Below are positions 52,360-61,191 of a stretch of DNA of 64,000 bases, in pieces. The stretch is taken from the NCBI GenBank assembly GCA_020636215.1, contig JACJYG010000014.1:62001-126000 (forward strand), written 5' to 3'. Every line of letters begins with the position of its first letter. The stretch's first letter is position 1. The notes under the pieces were generated by a model. That model did no database searches and was not told the origin of the DNA. It worked only from the letters and a program-made list of their open reading frames with translations. The DNA comes from Lewinellaceae bacterium. Lineage in GTDB: Bacteria > Bacteroidota > Bacteroidia > Chitinophagales > Saprospiraceae. Position numbers and translations under genes: made by a program.

Positions 52360-54540
52360 ATGGCAAAAAAGACCGCATCCAGGGAAAAGGCCAAAACCAA
52401 TCCCAACGAATTGGTAGCCCTGGCATTCAGCAAAGACGGCCAACTCTTGGCCCGCACCCGCCCCGACAATGATAAGCTATACTTCGACCTCAAACCGGAG
52501 CAGCTCCGTTACGCCCGGGTGTTCGTCTTTCCGGAGCCACCCGCTGGCATCGAAGGCATCACCCTGGCCAAAGCCGAGCGGCTGCAGGCTTATGAACCGG
52601 CCATTAAACTTGGCCCGAACAACGAGCTGGATATTTCCCGCATTCCCGGCAAGATCATCCAACGGTGGCTATGGTACCGCTGCTGCGCCCGCGGCCGCGT
52701 CACCAAGCGCTTCCTGATCGATGGCCTTTGGCAGGACATGCCGGTGTGCAACGCTATCGTCCACATCTGTGAAGTGGACCCCATCCTGATCGTACTGCCC
52801 CGCGTGCCGGATTGGGTCATCGACCGTTTTCGGGATGTCGTGCTGGAACGTATTCCCATCCCCATCCCTGAACCAATTCCCGACCCGCCGCCTTTTGAAG
52901 CGTTTGTTCCCATTCCGCCACGGCCGTTTTCTTTTGGAAACAGCATTCAACCGCTGGCCCGGCCGCTGGGGGGCGTTCAGCAACAGCTTTCCCTGCAAGC
53001 CGCGCCAAATATTGAGCTGCCACAGGAGGTCCGCCTGAAACTTGGCAACGCCGATACCAATCAGGCCCGGAATCTGTTGGTGGAGCATATCGACCTTTTT
53101 CGGCCGTATCTCTGCCGCTGGCCCTGGTTCTGGCCCTGGCTCTACCGCTGTGATGAGATCACTACGGTGCGCACGGATTTCAACGGCCGCTTCGAAGCAT
53201 GCTTCTGGCGGCAGATCTTTGAAGAGAAAGCCGACCTTTACTTCTGGGTGGAATATGAGATCGACGGCGTACCCACCACTGTCTATCGGCCTTCTATCCC
53301 ATGCCATACTTACTGGGACTATGAATGCGGCGACGAGGTGTCCATCCGCATCACCGACCCAAGGGTGCCGTTCGGTTGTCAGCAGCCTATATCCGGCCAG
53401 ATTGCCTGGGTGAAAACCATCGGCTGGGGAGCCAACGTCAGTCATATCGAACAGAACTCCGGCGCCAGTATTATACAACAAGGCCAAACCTTCCAAACGG
53501 TAGGCCTGACGGATTACGCCACCGCCGGCCTGGGTTTCGGGCTGGCTAACCAGAAAGTACGGCCCTTTGCCGACAGCCTGAAGTTTATTGTTCAGTTCGG
53601 CAGCGGATTCCCCAGTAGTTCGGTGACCCACTATCGCTGGTCTTACCGCAAAACGCACAACGACAAGCTCGTGCCGGCCAGCGCCTCCGAACAGGCCTGG
53701 ACGCCTCTGGATCAGCGCACTATGTCCAAGGCTTACACCATTGAAGTGACGAGTGGCGCTATTACCACCTTCGAGACCCGATACTTCCCGCTTGGCCCGT
53801 TCTCCATAGGCTCCGTCAATGCCTATAAGATCCCGCCGGTATCGCCAAAGGGTTCAGACGTGGGCAATGACCCTACGGCTGAATGGGACCAGAACACCAT
53901 CACGATGATCGTCGATAGCAGCTCGCTGAAAGGTGATGGTTTGTACGAGTTCAAACTGGAATTCTTCAATACAGCCGGTGTACGGCAGAACGTAGCCGAT
54001 ACGGTCAATCAGATATCCAACCCTGCTAATCTGGGACAATCGCAGCCGGCGGGTAGCGATTACCTGCTTCCGGCAGTAGAGGATCTATTCAAGCCCTTCC
54101 GTATGAAGGTGCGCATCGACAACCAGAAATCTACGGCTCAGATCTACACGGTGCTGGTAGATGGAAAAGCTTCCTCTACCGAATGTGGTTTTGTGCAGTA
54201 CGACAACAAAGGTACCTCCGATGTGAATTTCCGCTTCCGGGCCAGCCACCCCAACGATTTCGCCACCTTTAGTTTCAATGTGGCTCGGGGCAACAGCGCC
54301 GACCCGCTTTCCAACGCCGATACGAGCGGTATGGTGGTCGGTTCAACGGCCAATTATACCCTGGGCGTGGATGGTATTTACCGCAATGCCGTCAATGTCG
54401 GCTACCTGCTGGGCCCCTGCCCGGACAAGGCGGCCTTCGCCGAACATTTGTATGTAGACGGCCTGCACACCAACGGCACTTCCATACTGGATAGCTTCGA
54501 CGCCTCCGCCCTGGCGGCTTTCGCGCTGGAGCCGAAGTAG
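52360..54540 (+). CDS. large orphan protein with transthyretin-like segment, unknown function
   Basis: 726 residues from the ATG at 52360 (M-A-K-K-T-A-S-R-E-K); an in-frame ATG at 52219 lies in the divergent promoter region and gives no better start. No signal peptide, no membrane helix and no T9SS tail. Features: a Pro-rich linker (I-P-I-P-I-P-E-P-I-P-D-P-P-P, about 180); a Trp/Cys-rich segment (L-C-R-W-P-W-F-W-P-W-L-Y-R-C-D, about 250-265) leading into V-R-T-D-F-N-G-R-F-E-A-C-F, which resembles a transthyretin/carboxypeptidase-regulatory-like beta fold; then a long beta-rich half. I recognise no enzyme motif. It ends at a good terminator. Confidence 0.82.
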   Translation: MAKKTASREKAKTNPNELVALAFSKDGQLLARTRPDNDKLYFDLKPEQLRYARVFVFPEPPAGIEGITLAKAERLQAYEPAIKLGPNNELDISRIPGKIIQRWLWYRCCARGRVTKRFLIDGLWQDMPVCNAIVHICEVDPILIVLPRVPDWVIDRFRDVVLERIPIPIPEPIPDPPPFEAFVPIPPRPFSFGNSIQPLARPLGGVQQQLSLQAAPNIELPQEVRLKLGNADTNQARNLLVEHIDLFRPYLCRWPWFWPWLYRCDEITTVRTDFNGRFEACFWRQIFEEKADLYFWVEYEIDGVPTTVYRPSIPCHTYWDYECGDEVSIRITDPRVPFGCQQPISGQIAWVKTIGWGANVSHIEQNSGASIIQQGQTFQTVGLTDYATAGLGFGLANQKVRPFADSLKFIVQFGSGFPSSSVTHYRWSYRKTHNDKLVPASASEQAWTPLDQRTMSKAYTIEVTSGAITTFETRYFPLGPFSIGSVNAYKIPPVSPKGSDVGNDPTAEWDQNTITMIVDSSSLKGDGLYEFKLEFFNTAGVRQNVADTVNQISNPANLGQSQPAGSDYLLPAVEDLFKPFRMKVRIDNQKSTAQIYTVLVDGKASSTECGFVQYDNKGTSDVNFRFRASHPNDFATFSFNVARGNSADPLSNADTSGMVVGSTANYTLGVDGIYRNAVNVGYLLGPCPDKAAFAEHLYVDGLHTNGTSILDSFDASALAAFALEPK

Positions 54541-54560
54541 GCGCTTGCTGTAAAGCTTTA

Positions 54561-54600
54561 CGAAACTTCCTGGAGGGCTGCTTCCAGGAGGTTTCGTTTT
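54561..54600 (+). terminator. intrinsic terminator
   Basis: CGAAACTTCCTGGA (54561-54574) pairs with TCCAGGAGGTTTCG (54583-54596) with one mismatch, loop of 8, followed by TTTT. It closes the gene ending at 54540. Confidence 0.85.
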
Positions 54601-54639
54601 GCTAGGCCTAATATGAAAGCATCTTTGCTCGGAATTGCT

Positions 54640-54647
54640 TATTTTTG
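54640..54647 (+). promoter_or_regulatory. -7 box TATTTTTG for the second Uma2 gene
   Basis: TATTTTTG fits TAnnTTTG, 16 nt before the ATG at 54664. A TTTG lies at 54624, only 12 bp upstream, shorter than the usual spacing. Confidence 0.45.
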
Positions 54648-54663
54648 AAATAAACAGTACAGC

Positions 54664-55458
54664 ATGTACAGCGTACCAAAAGACAAGCTGCATTTAATCT
54701 ACCCCGAAACCGATGGAGAACCCATGGCTGAGAACACCCTCCAATTTGAATGGATCGTGCTGATCAAGCTAGGCCTGGAAGCCTGCTTTGCTGGCCGCTA
54801 CGATGTATTTGTAGCCGGCGACTTATTCTGGTACCCGGTTGAAGGCCGGCCGGATATCCGCCTGGCGCCCGATGTGTTGGTGTCCATTGGTAGGCATAAA
54901 GGCCATCGCGGTTCCTATATGCAATGGTTAGAGGATAATATTGCTCCGCAAGTCGTATTTGAAATCCTTTCTCCCGGCAACCGCCCTGCGGAGATGACGA
55001 AAAAATTTGAATTTTATCAGCAATATGGCGTAGAAGAATACTATATCTACGATCCGGATAAGAATATACTGGAAGGCTATCTCCGACAGATGGAAAAGCT
55101 GGCGCCCATTCCGGAAATCCGTCACTGGATTAGCCCATTACTGGGAATGCGTTTTGAATGGACACCGGAGGTGCTGAAATTGTTCCAGCCCGACGGAGAG
55201 CCTTTCCTTTCCTACATGGAATTGGTGGAGTTCAATAAAGAAGCTATTCAGAAACTGAACAACCAAAGGGAACTGCTTTACGAAGAAATAAAGAAAACGC
55301 AAAAAGCGCAACTCGAGGCGTTGCAAGAAAAACAACGGGCGGAAGAAGAAAAACAACGGGCAGAAGAAGAAAAACAACGGGCAGACGGCGCTGAACATCG
55401 GGCACGGCAACTGGCGGAAAAACTCCGCCAGTTGGGGATTGACCCTGATATGCTTTAA
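54664..55458 (+). CDS. Uma2-family protein with C-terminal coiled coil
   Basis: 264 residues. Residues 1-165 are a Uma2 (DUF820) domain: A-P-D-V-L-V-S-I-G (Asp), V-V-F-E-I-L-S-P-G-N (Glu) and the K-F-E-F-Y-Q-Q-Y-G-V-E-E-Y-Y-I-Y-D-P block with the conserved Lys. Residues 190-264 are a charged coiled coil with three exact copies of a seven-residue E-K-Q-R-A-E-E unit. Coiled-coil tails are common on this subgroup and may mediate oligomers. It shares only the fold with the shorter Uma2 at 47390. Own -7 box; isolated transcription unit after a terminator. Confidence 0.92.
   Translation: MYSVPKDKLHLIYPETDGEPMAENTLQFEWIVLIKLGLEACFAGRYDVFVAGDLFWYPVEGRPDIRLAPDVLVSIGRHKGHRGSYMQWLEDNIAPQVVFEILSPGNRPAEMTKKFEFYQQYGVEEYYIYDPDKNILEGYLRQMEKLAPIPEIRHWISPLLGMRFEWTPEVLKLFQPDGEPFLSYMELVEFNKEAIQKLNNQRELLYEEIKKTQKAQLEALQEKQRAEEEKQRAEEEKQRADGAEHRARQLAEKLRQLGIDPDML
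55327..55389 (+). repeat. 21-bp tandem repeat x3 within the Uma2 coiled coil
   Basis: The unit GAAAAACAACGGGC(G/A)GAAGAA starts at 55327, 55348 and 55369; the third copy ends GACGGC. Each encodes one heptad, so copy change would lengthen the coil without breaking the frame. Confidence 0.9.
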
Positions 55459-55540
55459 CCGCTGCCATTAAACTGCGTCTTACAAAAATCCTTACAGGCT
55501 GCCGTAGTTGGGCAAAGCTTTTTATTTTTAAGCAAAAAAA

Positions 55541-57097
55541 ATGCGCCACTTCTTCACGCTGTTCCTTGTCTTGTCCTCTTTCACCCTCTCTGCCCAAAAC
55601 CAGCCCCCCACCGTTACCATCCAGGAAGTACTCCTGGATGAAGGCAACCAAACCCTTACTATCAACTATGATGTAACGGATGCAGAGAGCGAAGCTGTCG
55701 AGATATTCTTCCTCGTTTCCGCCGATGGCGGATCGAATTTTAATATAAATACGGAAAGCGCCACCGGCGACGTGGGTTACCCCATCAGCCCGGGAACGGG
55801 CAAGCAGATCAGTTGGAACTACGCCGGGGCCATCACAGATATTGGCGAGCACCAACTGAAAATTGTAGCCGACGACCGTTACGAAATTGACATTCAGGGC
55901 ATGGTGGATCAGGTGGACAGCAATCTCCTGCACCAACGCCTGGCCGATATCGTTGGCGTGCGCCACTATATCGCCAACCTGGCCAACCTGAATCGTTGCC
56001 GGGATACCATCGAGCAGTCCTTCCTGAACTATGGGCTGGAAACGTTCCGCCAGAACTTCCCCTACAGCAACACCACCGGCCAAAACATCATCGGCAGCCT
56101 GAAGGGCGCTGTGGAAGATGATGCAGTTGTCATTATTGACGGCCATTACGATACGGTCAATAATTCTCCGGGAGCGGATGACAATGGCACGGCTACCATC
56201 GGTGTGCTGGAAGCAGCGCGTATTCTTTCACAATACCGTTTCAAAAAGACCCTCCGCTTTATAGGTTTTGACCTCGAAGAAGCGGGCCTGCGGGGCAGCC
56301 TGTATTATTCGCAGCACCTTCCACAGGACGAGACGTTCTTAGGCGTGCTGAACATGGAAATGATCGGCTATTATTCAGAGGAACCCAACAGCCAGGAGTT
56401 TCCCACGGGCTTTAATTTGCTCTATCCGGCTGCTTACCAGGCCGTGGCGAACAATGAATTCAGAGGAGATTTTATCACCAATGTAGGCTTGCAGAATTTT
56501 CAGTCTCTGAGCGATAGCTTCGATGCGGCTGCGGCACAGTACGTTCCGGAGCTGAAAGTCATCCCCATCACCGCCAATCCGAACCTGATCCCCCCCGATC
56601 TCCTGCGCAGCGACCATTCCCCCTTCTGGCAGGCTGGCATCCCGGCGCTGATGCTGACCAACAGCTCGGAGTTTCGCAATCCTTATTACCATACTGTCAA
56701 TGATACCCTGGGCGCCATTAATTTTACCTTTATGAGCCGGGTGGTAAAAGCCGTCATTGCCACTGCCGCCGAACTGGCGGAGCCGCAGCATAGTACAGAA
56801 GCTACTGCAACAGTACAGATCACTACTGGCTCAGAGCATCAGCATCATCTGGCCTGTACTTACTTCGTGTCTCCAAACCCTACCGGAGGAGCGTTGAACA
56901 TACGATTTGGGGAGTGCGCTCCCGGCCGGTTGGATGTTGAACTGCTGAATATACAAGGGCAGCGGCTCTGGCAGGTGTCGGCACAACCATTGATGGGGCC
57001 ATTACAGATACCTGCCCAGGATTTTCCGGCCGGAGTATACTGGTTGAGGTTGAGCGATGGGGCTTTTTTTAGTACGCAGCGGATAATAGTGCAGTAA
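55541..57097 (+). CDS. secreted M28-family zinc aminopeptidase with T9SS sorting domain
   Basis: 518 residues. Signal peptide ends T-L-S-A-Q. An Ig/PKD-like domain (about 22-115) precedes the M28 catalytic domain (about 130-410). Metal ligands are in order: His 202 (G-H-Y-D-T), Asp 213/214 (G-A-D-D-N-G-T-A), the Glu pair 246-247 (D-L-E-E-A-G, general base and ligand), a later Asp region, and His 384 (Y-H-T-V-N-D-T). The T9SS type A sorting domain covers about 440-518 (V-S-P-N-P-T-G-G-A … G-V-Y-W-L-R-L). It should cleave N-terminal residues from peptides outside the cell. Confidence 0.95.
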   Translation: MRHFFTLFLVLSSFTLSAQNQPPTVTIQEVLLDEGNQTLTINYDVTDAESEAVEIFFLVSADGGSNFNINTESATGDVGYPISPGTGKQISWNYAGAITDIGEHQLKIVADDRYEIDIQGMVDQVDSNLLHQRLADIVGVRHYIANLANLNRCRDTIEQSFLNYGLETFRQNFPYSNTTGQNIIGSLKGAVEDDAVVIIDGHYDTVNNSPGADDNGTATIGVLEAARILSQYRFKKTLRFIGFDLEEAGLRGSLYYSQHLPQDETFLGVLNMEMIGYYSEEPNSQEFPTGFNLLYPAAYQAVANNEFRGDFITNVGLQNFQSLSDSFDAAAAQYVPELKVIPITANPNLIPPDLLRSDHSPFWQAGIPALMLTNSSEFRNPYYHTVNDTLGAINFTFMSRVVKAVIATAAELAEPQHSTEATATVQITTGSEHQHHLACTYFVSPNPTGGALNIRFGECAPGRLDVELLNIQGQRLWQVSAQPLMGPLQIPAQDFPAGVYWLRLSDGAFFSTQRIIVQ

Positions 57098-57236
57098 GGG
57101 GCTGGTGCAACGCCATGTCACCAAGCTTGAAAGTCTGTACGGCTACAGGACTGAACCTATGTACTTATGCGCGTTTTAATGTATATTGGTATCAACAAGT
57201 GTCAGGGTCAACTAACAACTACTGAACCATTTTACC

Positions 57237-58583
57237 ATGGATATTCAACAACTCAAAGCACGGATTGAAAGCATCCGGATGCTCGTTGCCGAGAGCAAGG
57301 TTTCAGAGGCTATTCAAGCCTTCATTGATCTGGCCAAGGCCAGCAAAAAGCCGGAATTGCGGGATGAACTGATCTCCATCAGCGCTCAGCAGCGTAAACT
57401 CGAATCAGATACACGAAAGTACATCGCCGATGCTTCCGAAATTGAGTTGCGGCAAAACCGCCTGCTGAACCAGTTGCTCGACCTGCTTTCCGATGTGGAG
57501 CGTGGAGCGTGGGTGGAAGGAGAGGAGCCGGAAATCCGCCGCCCGTCACCACCAAAAAAGGAGCAGGAGGAACGAAAAAAGGCTTTACCCTTGCCCTGGA
57601 TCATCGCAATGGCTGTAGTAGTCGTGGTGGCCGTTTTCCTGATTTTAAAATCCACCGGCACAAAGGGAGGCGATAAGGGGAGCAACATCTGCATAGAGCT
57701 GAAACAGGAGGCCAGAAAGCAAACCCGGCTTGGCGACTATGCCGCCGCCCGGGAACTTTTAGCCAAAGCCCTGGAAGTATGCGAAGACAAAGAATCGGTA
57801 GAGGATCTGCTCGGCCTGCTGGAACAACGCATGCGGGAAGAACAACCAAAGGAAGAGGAACGCCCATCGAACCCTGACGAAAAGGAGCCGCCGAAACGGG
57901 AGGAGCAACCTGCTCCATCGCCTACCGGATTCCAGGTTGCCAGTGCTATCCTGAAAGCCTCCCCGGCCGATTTTTCCGGTGATTGCCCGAAACGGATTGA
58001 ATTCGATGGGGCGATTACCGTAAAAGGCGGCGGCGGAGTGGTCGCCTACCGCTTCATTCGCAGTGATGGCGCCCAGGGGCCGGTGGAGAGCTTGCGTTTT
58101 GACGGCCCCGGGGCCCAAAAGGTGCGTACTACCTGGACATTGGGCGGGCCCGGCAAGGCCTATGAACAGTACTGGCAAGCCATCCAGGTGTTAGAACCCA
58201 ACCCGCTGGAATCCAATAAAGCCTTTTTTAACCTTCGTTGCGGCGCTCCGGAGCCGGAGCCTCAGGGGCCCCAGGTGACAGCCGTCCGTCTTCAGGCCGG
58301 CCCGGCCAATTATACCGGGACCTGCCCCCAGGAGATTGTCTTCCTGGGCAGAATTACATCCAATGGCCCCGGCACGGTTTCCTATCGCTTCGTCCGCAGC
58401 GATGGCGCCCAGGGGCCCGTGCAGCAACTGCGCTTCAACGGGCCGGGCACTGAACCCGTCCGCACGACCTGGACGCTGGGCGCCTCGGGTAAGGAATACA
58501 ATCAATACTGGCAGGTGCTCAAGATACTTGAACCCAATCAAATGGAGTCCAATAAGGCCTTTTTTACCCTGAAGTGTAAGTAG
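57237..58583 (+). CDS. membrane protein with effector-associated-domain-like N-terminus and two C-terminal beta repeats
   Basis: 448 residues. Residues 1-88 are a helical bundle (I-E-S-I-R-M-L-V-A-E-S-K-V-S-E-A-I-Q-A-F … E-L-R-Q-N-R-L-L-N-Q-L-L-D-L-L) that resembles effector-associated domain 11 (EAD11), an adaptor of bacterial conflict systems. A basic/Pro linker leads to one membrane helix (about 118-140), then a short TPR-like pair (about 150-205), an acidic/Pro linker, and two homologous beta domains of about 95 residues (235-335, 345-448) sharing Y-R-F-x-R-S-D-G-A-Q-G-P-V, T-T-W-T-L-G and L-E-P-N-x-x-x-S-N-K-A-F-F. Topology predicts the N-terminus in the cytoplasm and the repeats outside. 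The serine hydrolase gene follows after 30 nt and may be cotranscribed. Confidence 0.8.
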   Translation: MDIQQLKARIESIRMLVAESKVSEAIQAFIDLAKASKKPELRDELISISAQQRKLESDTRKYIADASEIELRQNRLLNQLLDLLSDVERGAWVEGEEPEIRRPSPPKKEQEERKKALPLPWIIAMAVVVVVAVFLILKSTGTKGGDKGSNICIELKQEARKQTRLGDYAAARELLAKALEVCEDKESVEDLLGLLEQRMREEQPKEEERPSNPDEKEPPKREEQPAPSPTGFQVASAILKASPADFSGDCPKRIEFDGAITVKGGGGVVAYRFIRSDGAQGPVESLRFDGPGAQKVRTTWTLGGPGKAYEQYWQAIQVLEPNPLESNKAFFNLRCGAPEPEPQGPQVTAVRLQAGPANYTGTCPQEIVFLGRITSNGPGTVSYRFVRSDGAQGPVQQLRFNGPGTEPVRTTWTLGASGKEYNQYWQVLKILEPNQMESNKAFFTLKCK

Positions 58584-58613
58584 CGTGATCTTTCAGATCG
58601 AAAAATAAGGCTC

Positions 58614-59843
58614 ATGCGAATAAATAAAATTTTGTTGGTAGCACTTAGCCTGTTCCTGTGGAACCTGGGCCTTTCGGCGCAGCAACAGAAGGCAGCCTAC
58701 TATCCTGGCCCCGGAGATAACTGGGAACATCGCACGCCCCAAGAAGCAGGTATGGACCCCGGCCGCCTGCAGGCGGCCATTCAATATGCCATCGACAACG
58801 AAACGCAGGCGCCGCGCGACCTGGAGCAAGCTCATTACCAAACTTTTGGCCGCGAACCGTTCGGCGATGGCATCGGCCCGTTCCGGGAGCGGGGAGCACC
58901 TACGGGCATTATTCTGCGCCATGGCTACATCGTGGCTGAATGGGGAGCGCCAGAGCGGGTGGATATGACCTTTAGCGTGGCCAAGAGTTTTCTATCCACC
59001 ACCGTGGGCCTGGCCTACGACCGGGGGCTGATCCGCAGTGTTCAGGACCCGGTATACCCATACATGGCGCCGGTAGTACCCATGCTTCCTCCTGCTATTT
59101 CGAATAAGGCGGATCAATTGGGGCAGCCGAAGGTGCTGGAGCTATTTACGACCGAACAGCATCGTATGATCAACTGGGATCACCTCCTGCGGCAAACCAG
59201 CGATTGGGCGGGCGTCCTTTGGGGCAAGCCAGATTGGGCAGACCGTCCGGCCAAAGATTTGGACGAAGAACGCCGGCGAGAACGGCATCTGCCCGGCCTG
59301 GTTTATGAGTACAACGATGTACGTGTCAACCTGCTGGCCCTGGCCGCAATGAATGTCTGGCGGCGCCCCCTGCCACAAGTGCTGAAAGAATACATCATGG
59401 ACCCCATCGGTGCATCGCCTGCCTGGCGATGGTACGGTTATGAAAATTCCTGGGTGGTAATGGACGGACAGGCGATGCAGGCCGTCAGTGGAGGAGGGCA
59501 TTGGGGCGGCGGCATGTTCATCAGCGCCTATGACCTGGCCCGCTTCGGTTACCTCACCTTGCGCCGCGGCCAATGGGAAGGGCGGCGATTGCTCTCCGAA
59601 GATTGGGTGAATATGGCCCTGACGCCAACCCCTGTGAAGCAGGATTACGGATTCATGAACTGGTTCCTCAACACCGGGCGGGAGCGCCTGCCCAGCGCCC
59701 CGGAATCAGCCTTCTTCCATCTGGGCGCCGGAACGAATATGGTCTATGTGGATCCCGACAATGACCTCGTCATCGTCGTCCGCTGGATCGAAAGCGATGC
59801 ACTCGATGGACTGGTTCAAAGGGTTTTGGAGGCTCTGGAGTAA
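58614..59843 (+). CDS. secreted serine hydrolase, beta-lactamase (class C/PBP4*) fold
   Basis: 409 residues. Signal peptide ends G-L-S-A-Q. The S-x-x-K motif is S-V-A-K at 121-124, the Y-x-N-type motif is Y-E-Y-N-D-V (about 233), and H-L-G-A-G near 378 stands where the K-T-G/H-x-G motif lies. The W-G-G-G-M-F-I-S-A-Y-D-L-A-R-F block is typical of this superfamily. Members include esterases, D-aminopeptidases and beta-lactamases; the substrate cannot be told from sequence. It begins 30 nt after the EAD-like gene; a small GATCT-TTC-AGATC stem sits between them (58587-58599). Confidence 0.92.
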   Translation: MRINKILLVALSLFLWNLGLSAQQQKAAYYPGPGDNWEHRTPQEAGMDPGRLQAAIQYAIDNETQAPRDLEQAHYQTFGREPFGDGIGPFRERGAPTGIILRHGYIVAEWGAPERVDMTFSVAKSFLSTTVGLAYDRGLIRSVQDPVYPYMAPVVPMLPPAISNKADQLGQPKVLELFTTEQHRMINWDHLLRQTSDWAGVLWGKPDWADRPAKDLDEERRRERHLPGLVYEYNDVRVNLLALAAMNVWRRPLPQVLKEYIMDPIGASPAWRWYGYENSWVVMDGQAMQAVSGGGHWGGGMFISAYDLARFGYLTLRRGQWEGRRLLSEDWVNMALTPTPVKQDYGFMNWFLNTGRERLPSAPESAFFHLGAGTNMVYVDPDNDLVIVVRWIESDALDGLVQRVLEALE

Positions 59844-59910
59844 CTAAAAACAGCTCAGCATTAGGATAGAATGGGTGGGAAAAGTATCTTGCAGTTAGAA
59901 TACAAAGCCA

Positions 59911-60417
59911 ATGGTAACAACGAAGATCTATTGGATTGAGTACGGTAATATCGGCCCCAAACAACTAGGCATGATGGCGCGTCCCCGGGGGAATGACTGG
60001 CTGGAAGACGAAGCCATGGGATTGCAAATGAGGGGCATCAAGACCGTTATTTCACTACTGGAGCACGAAGAGGTCGATGAATTGGGCCTCAGTGAAGAAA
60101 AAGCCTGGTGCCAGCGCATGGGGATTGAGTATATCGATTTCCCCATCGAAGACAATAGCGTCCCCAGGAAAGATGATGCCTTCTTGGAATTGTTGGATGC
60201 CATCCATCAGAAATTAAAAAAAGGAGAAAAAATAGCCATCCATTGCCGAATGGGTATCGGCCGGGCTTCCCTCGTCGTGGCCGGCATGCTGATCCGGGAA
60301 GGTATGTCTGCTGAAGAAGCCTTCGATTTTATCAGCCGGCAGCGCGAAGTGGAAGTGCCTGATACTGACGAGCAAGTGGAATGGATGGAAGGGATGGAGC
60401 GCTGGCTAAAGAGATAA
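59911..60417 (+). CDS. dual-specificity/tyrosine protein phosphatase
   Basis: 168 residues. The P-loop I-H-C-R-M-G-I-G-R-A-S has the catalytic Cys at 112 and Arg at 118 (H-C-x5-R), and the likely general acid Asp lies in the I-D-F-P-I-E-D-N segment at about 77-84. The size fits cyclin-dependent-kinase-inhibitor-3-like and DSP-like small bacterial phosphatases. No signal peptide: cytoplasmic. The start at 59911 (M-V-T-T-K-I-Y-W-I-E) gives a complete fold. It lies 67 nt after the serine hydrolase, same direction. Confidence 0.92.
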   Translation: MVTTKIYWIEYGNIGPKQLGMMARPRGNDWLEDEAMGLQMRGIKTVISLLEHEEVDELGLSEEKAWCQRMGIEYIDFPIEDNSVPRKDDAFLELLDAIHQKLKKGEKIAIHCRMGIGRASLVVAGMLIREGMSAEEAFDFISRQREVEVPDTDEQVEWMEGMERWLKR

Positions 60418-60449
60418 GTTGGAGTAGGTGGTTTTAAGCAATGCCTTTG

Positions 60450-60457
60450 TATCTTTG
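60450..60457 (+). promoter_or_regulatory. -7 box TATCTTTG upstream of the lipoprotein gene
   Basis: TATCTTTG, 18 nt before the ATG at 60476, identical to the boxes at 2464 and 47354. It also supports choosing 60476 over the earlier ATG at 60428. Confidence 0.55.
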
Positions 60458-60475
60458 CGCTCCAAAAAAACTGTC

Positions 60476-61054
60476 ATGACAAAACACACCCTTATTTTGC
60501 TGGCCATCATCCTGCTTTCAGCCAACGCCTGTAAGCAGGATACAAGCAACCAAACCGAAGAAACGAAAGAGACGGTGGCTGATACCACTGCCACTGCCAA
60601 TAACTCCCCCAATCCCCGTCAGAGCTATGTGGAGGCCGGGCTGAACCGTTATATTAGCCAACGGGCCGGCCTTCGTTTCAATTATCCTACAGGATCTGTT
60701 GTCGTTGATGAAGGCAACCTCATTACAGTTAAATATCCGGCAGCTGCGGAAGGTAGCCCTTGCGCGCCATCCAGCCTGCAAATCGTCACGGAAGAAAACT
60801 GTACGGAACTGGCCTTCTCGGAAACAGGCGGCGCCTCGGTGAAAACAACCGCCGGCCAGGAAAAATTTGGCCTATACGAATTCATTAAAGGCTACGGCGA
60901 GCTGAATGGCGAAAAGGCCTATTCTTACAAGACCCGGCAAGGCAATAAGTGCTTTACCCTGACCTTTTTCGGCAACTGCGCCCTGGAAGAGGAGGGCGTG
61001 CTGAAGGGGAGCCAGACGGAAGACATCGTCCGTACTTTCCGGGTGGAAAAGTAG
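60476..61054 (+). CDS. putative lipoprotein, unknown function
   Basis: 192 residues from the ATG at 60476, chosen because it directly begins a lipoprotein leader and follows a -7 box. Lipobox S-A-N-A-C with Cys at 19; a Thr/Glu-rich spacer follows. The mature domain (about 60-192) has R-A-G-L-R-F-N-Y-P and four Cys in two likely disulfides (C-A-P-S … E-N-C … K-C … N-C). The F-x-Y-P … I-V-R-T-F pattern resembles small PsbP/lipocalin-like beta proteins that read 'fit of a stable peak', but I would not name a family. Confidence 0.8.
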   Translation: MTKHTLILLAIILLSANACKQDTSNQTEETKETVADTTATANNSPNPRQSYVEAGLNRYISQRAGLRFNYPTGSVVVDEGNLITVKYPAAAEGSPCAPSSLQIVTEENCTELAFSETGGASVKTTAGQEKFGLYEFIKGYGELNGEKAYSYKTRQGNKCFTLTFFGNCALEEEGVLKGSQTEDIVRTFRVEK

Positions 61055-61088
61055 CCGCAAAATTCAGGCTTCGGAAAGGTGGGGTGAT

Positions 61089-61183
61089 TGGTTGAATGGT
61101 TTCATGGTCAGAGTAGGTTTTATTCAACCATTTTCACCCGCCGTAGCCTTGGCGTAGGCGGGCAGCCATTAAACCATTCAACC
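61089..61183. repeat. inverted-repeat element with GGTTGAATGG ends
   Basis: GGTTGAATGGTTT (61090-61102) is the exact complement of AAACCATTCAACC (61171-61183). A second ATTCAACCATTTTCA lies inside (61122-61136), as at 36961. A CCCGCC…GGCGGG stem (about 61137-61162) is nested between. The element fills the gap between two genes. Confidence 0.65.
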
Positions 61184-61191
61184 CCCTCCTT

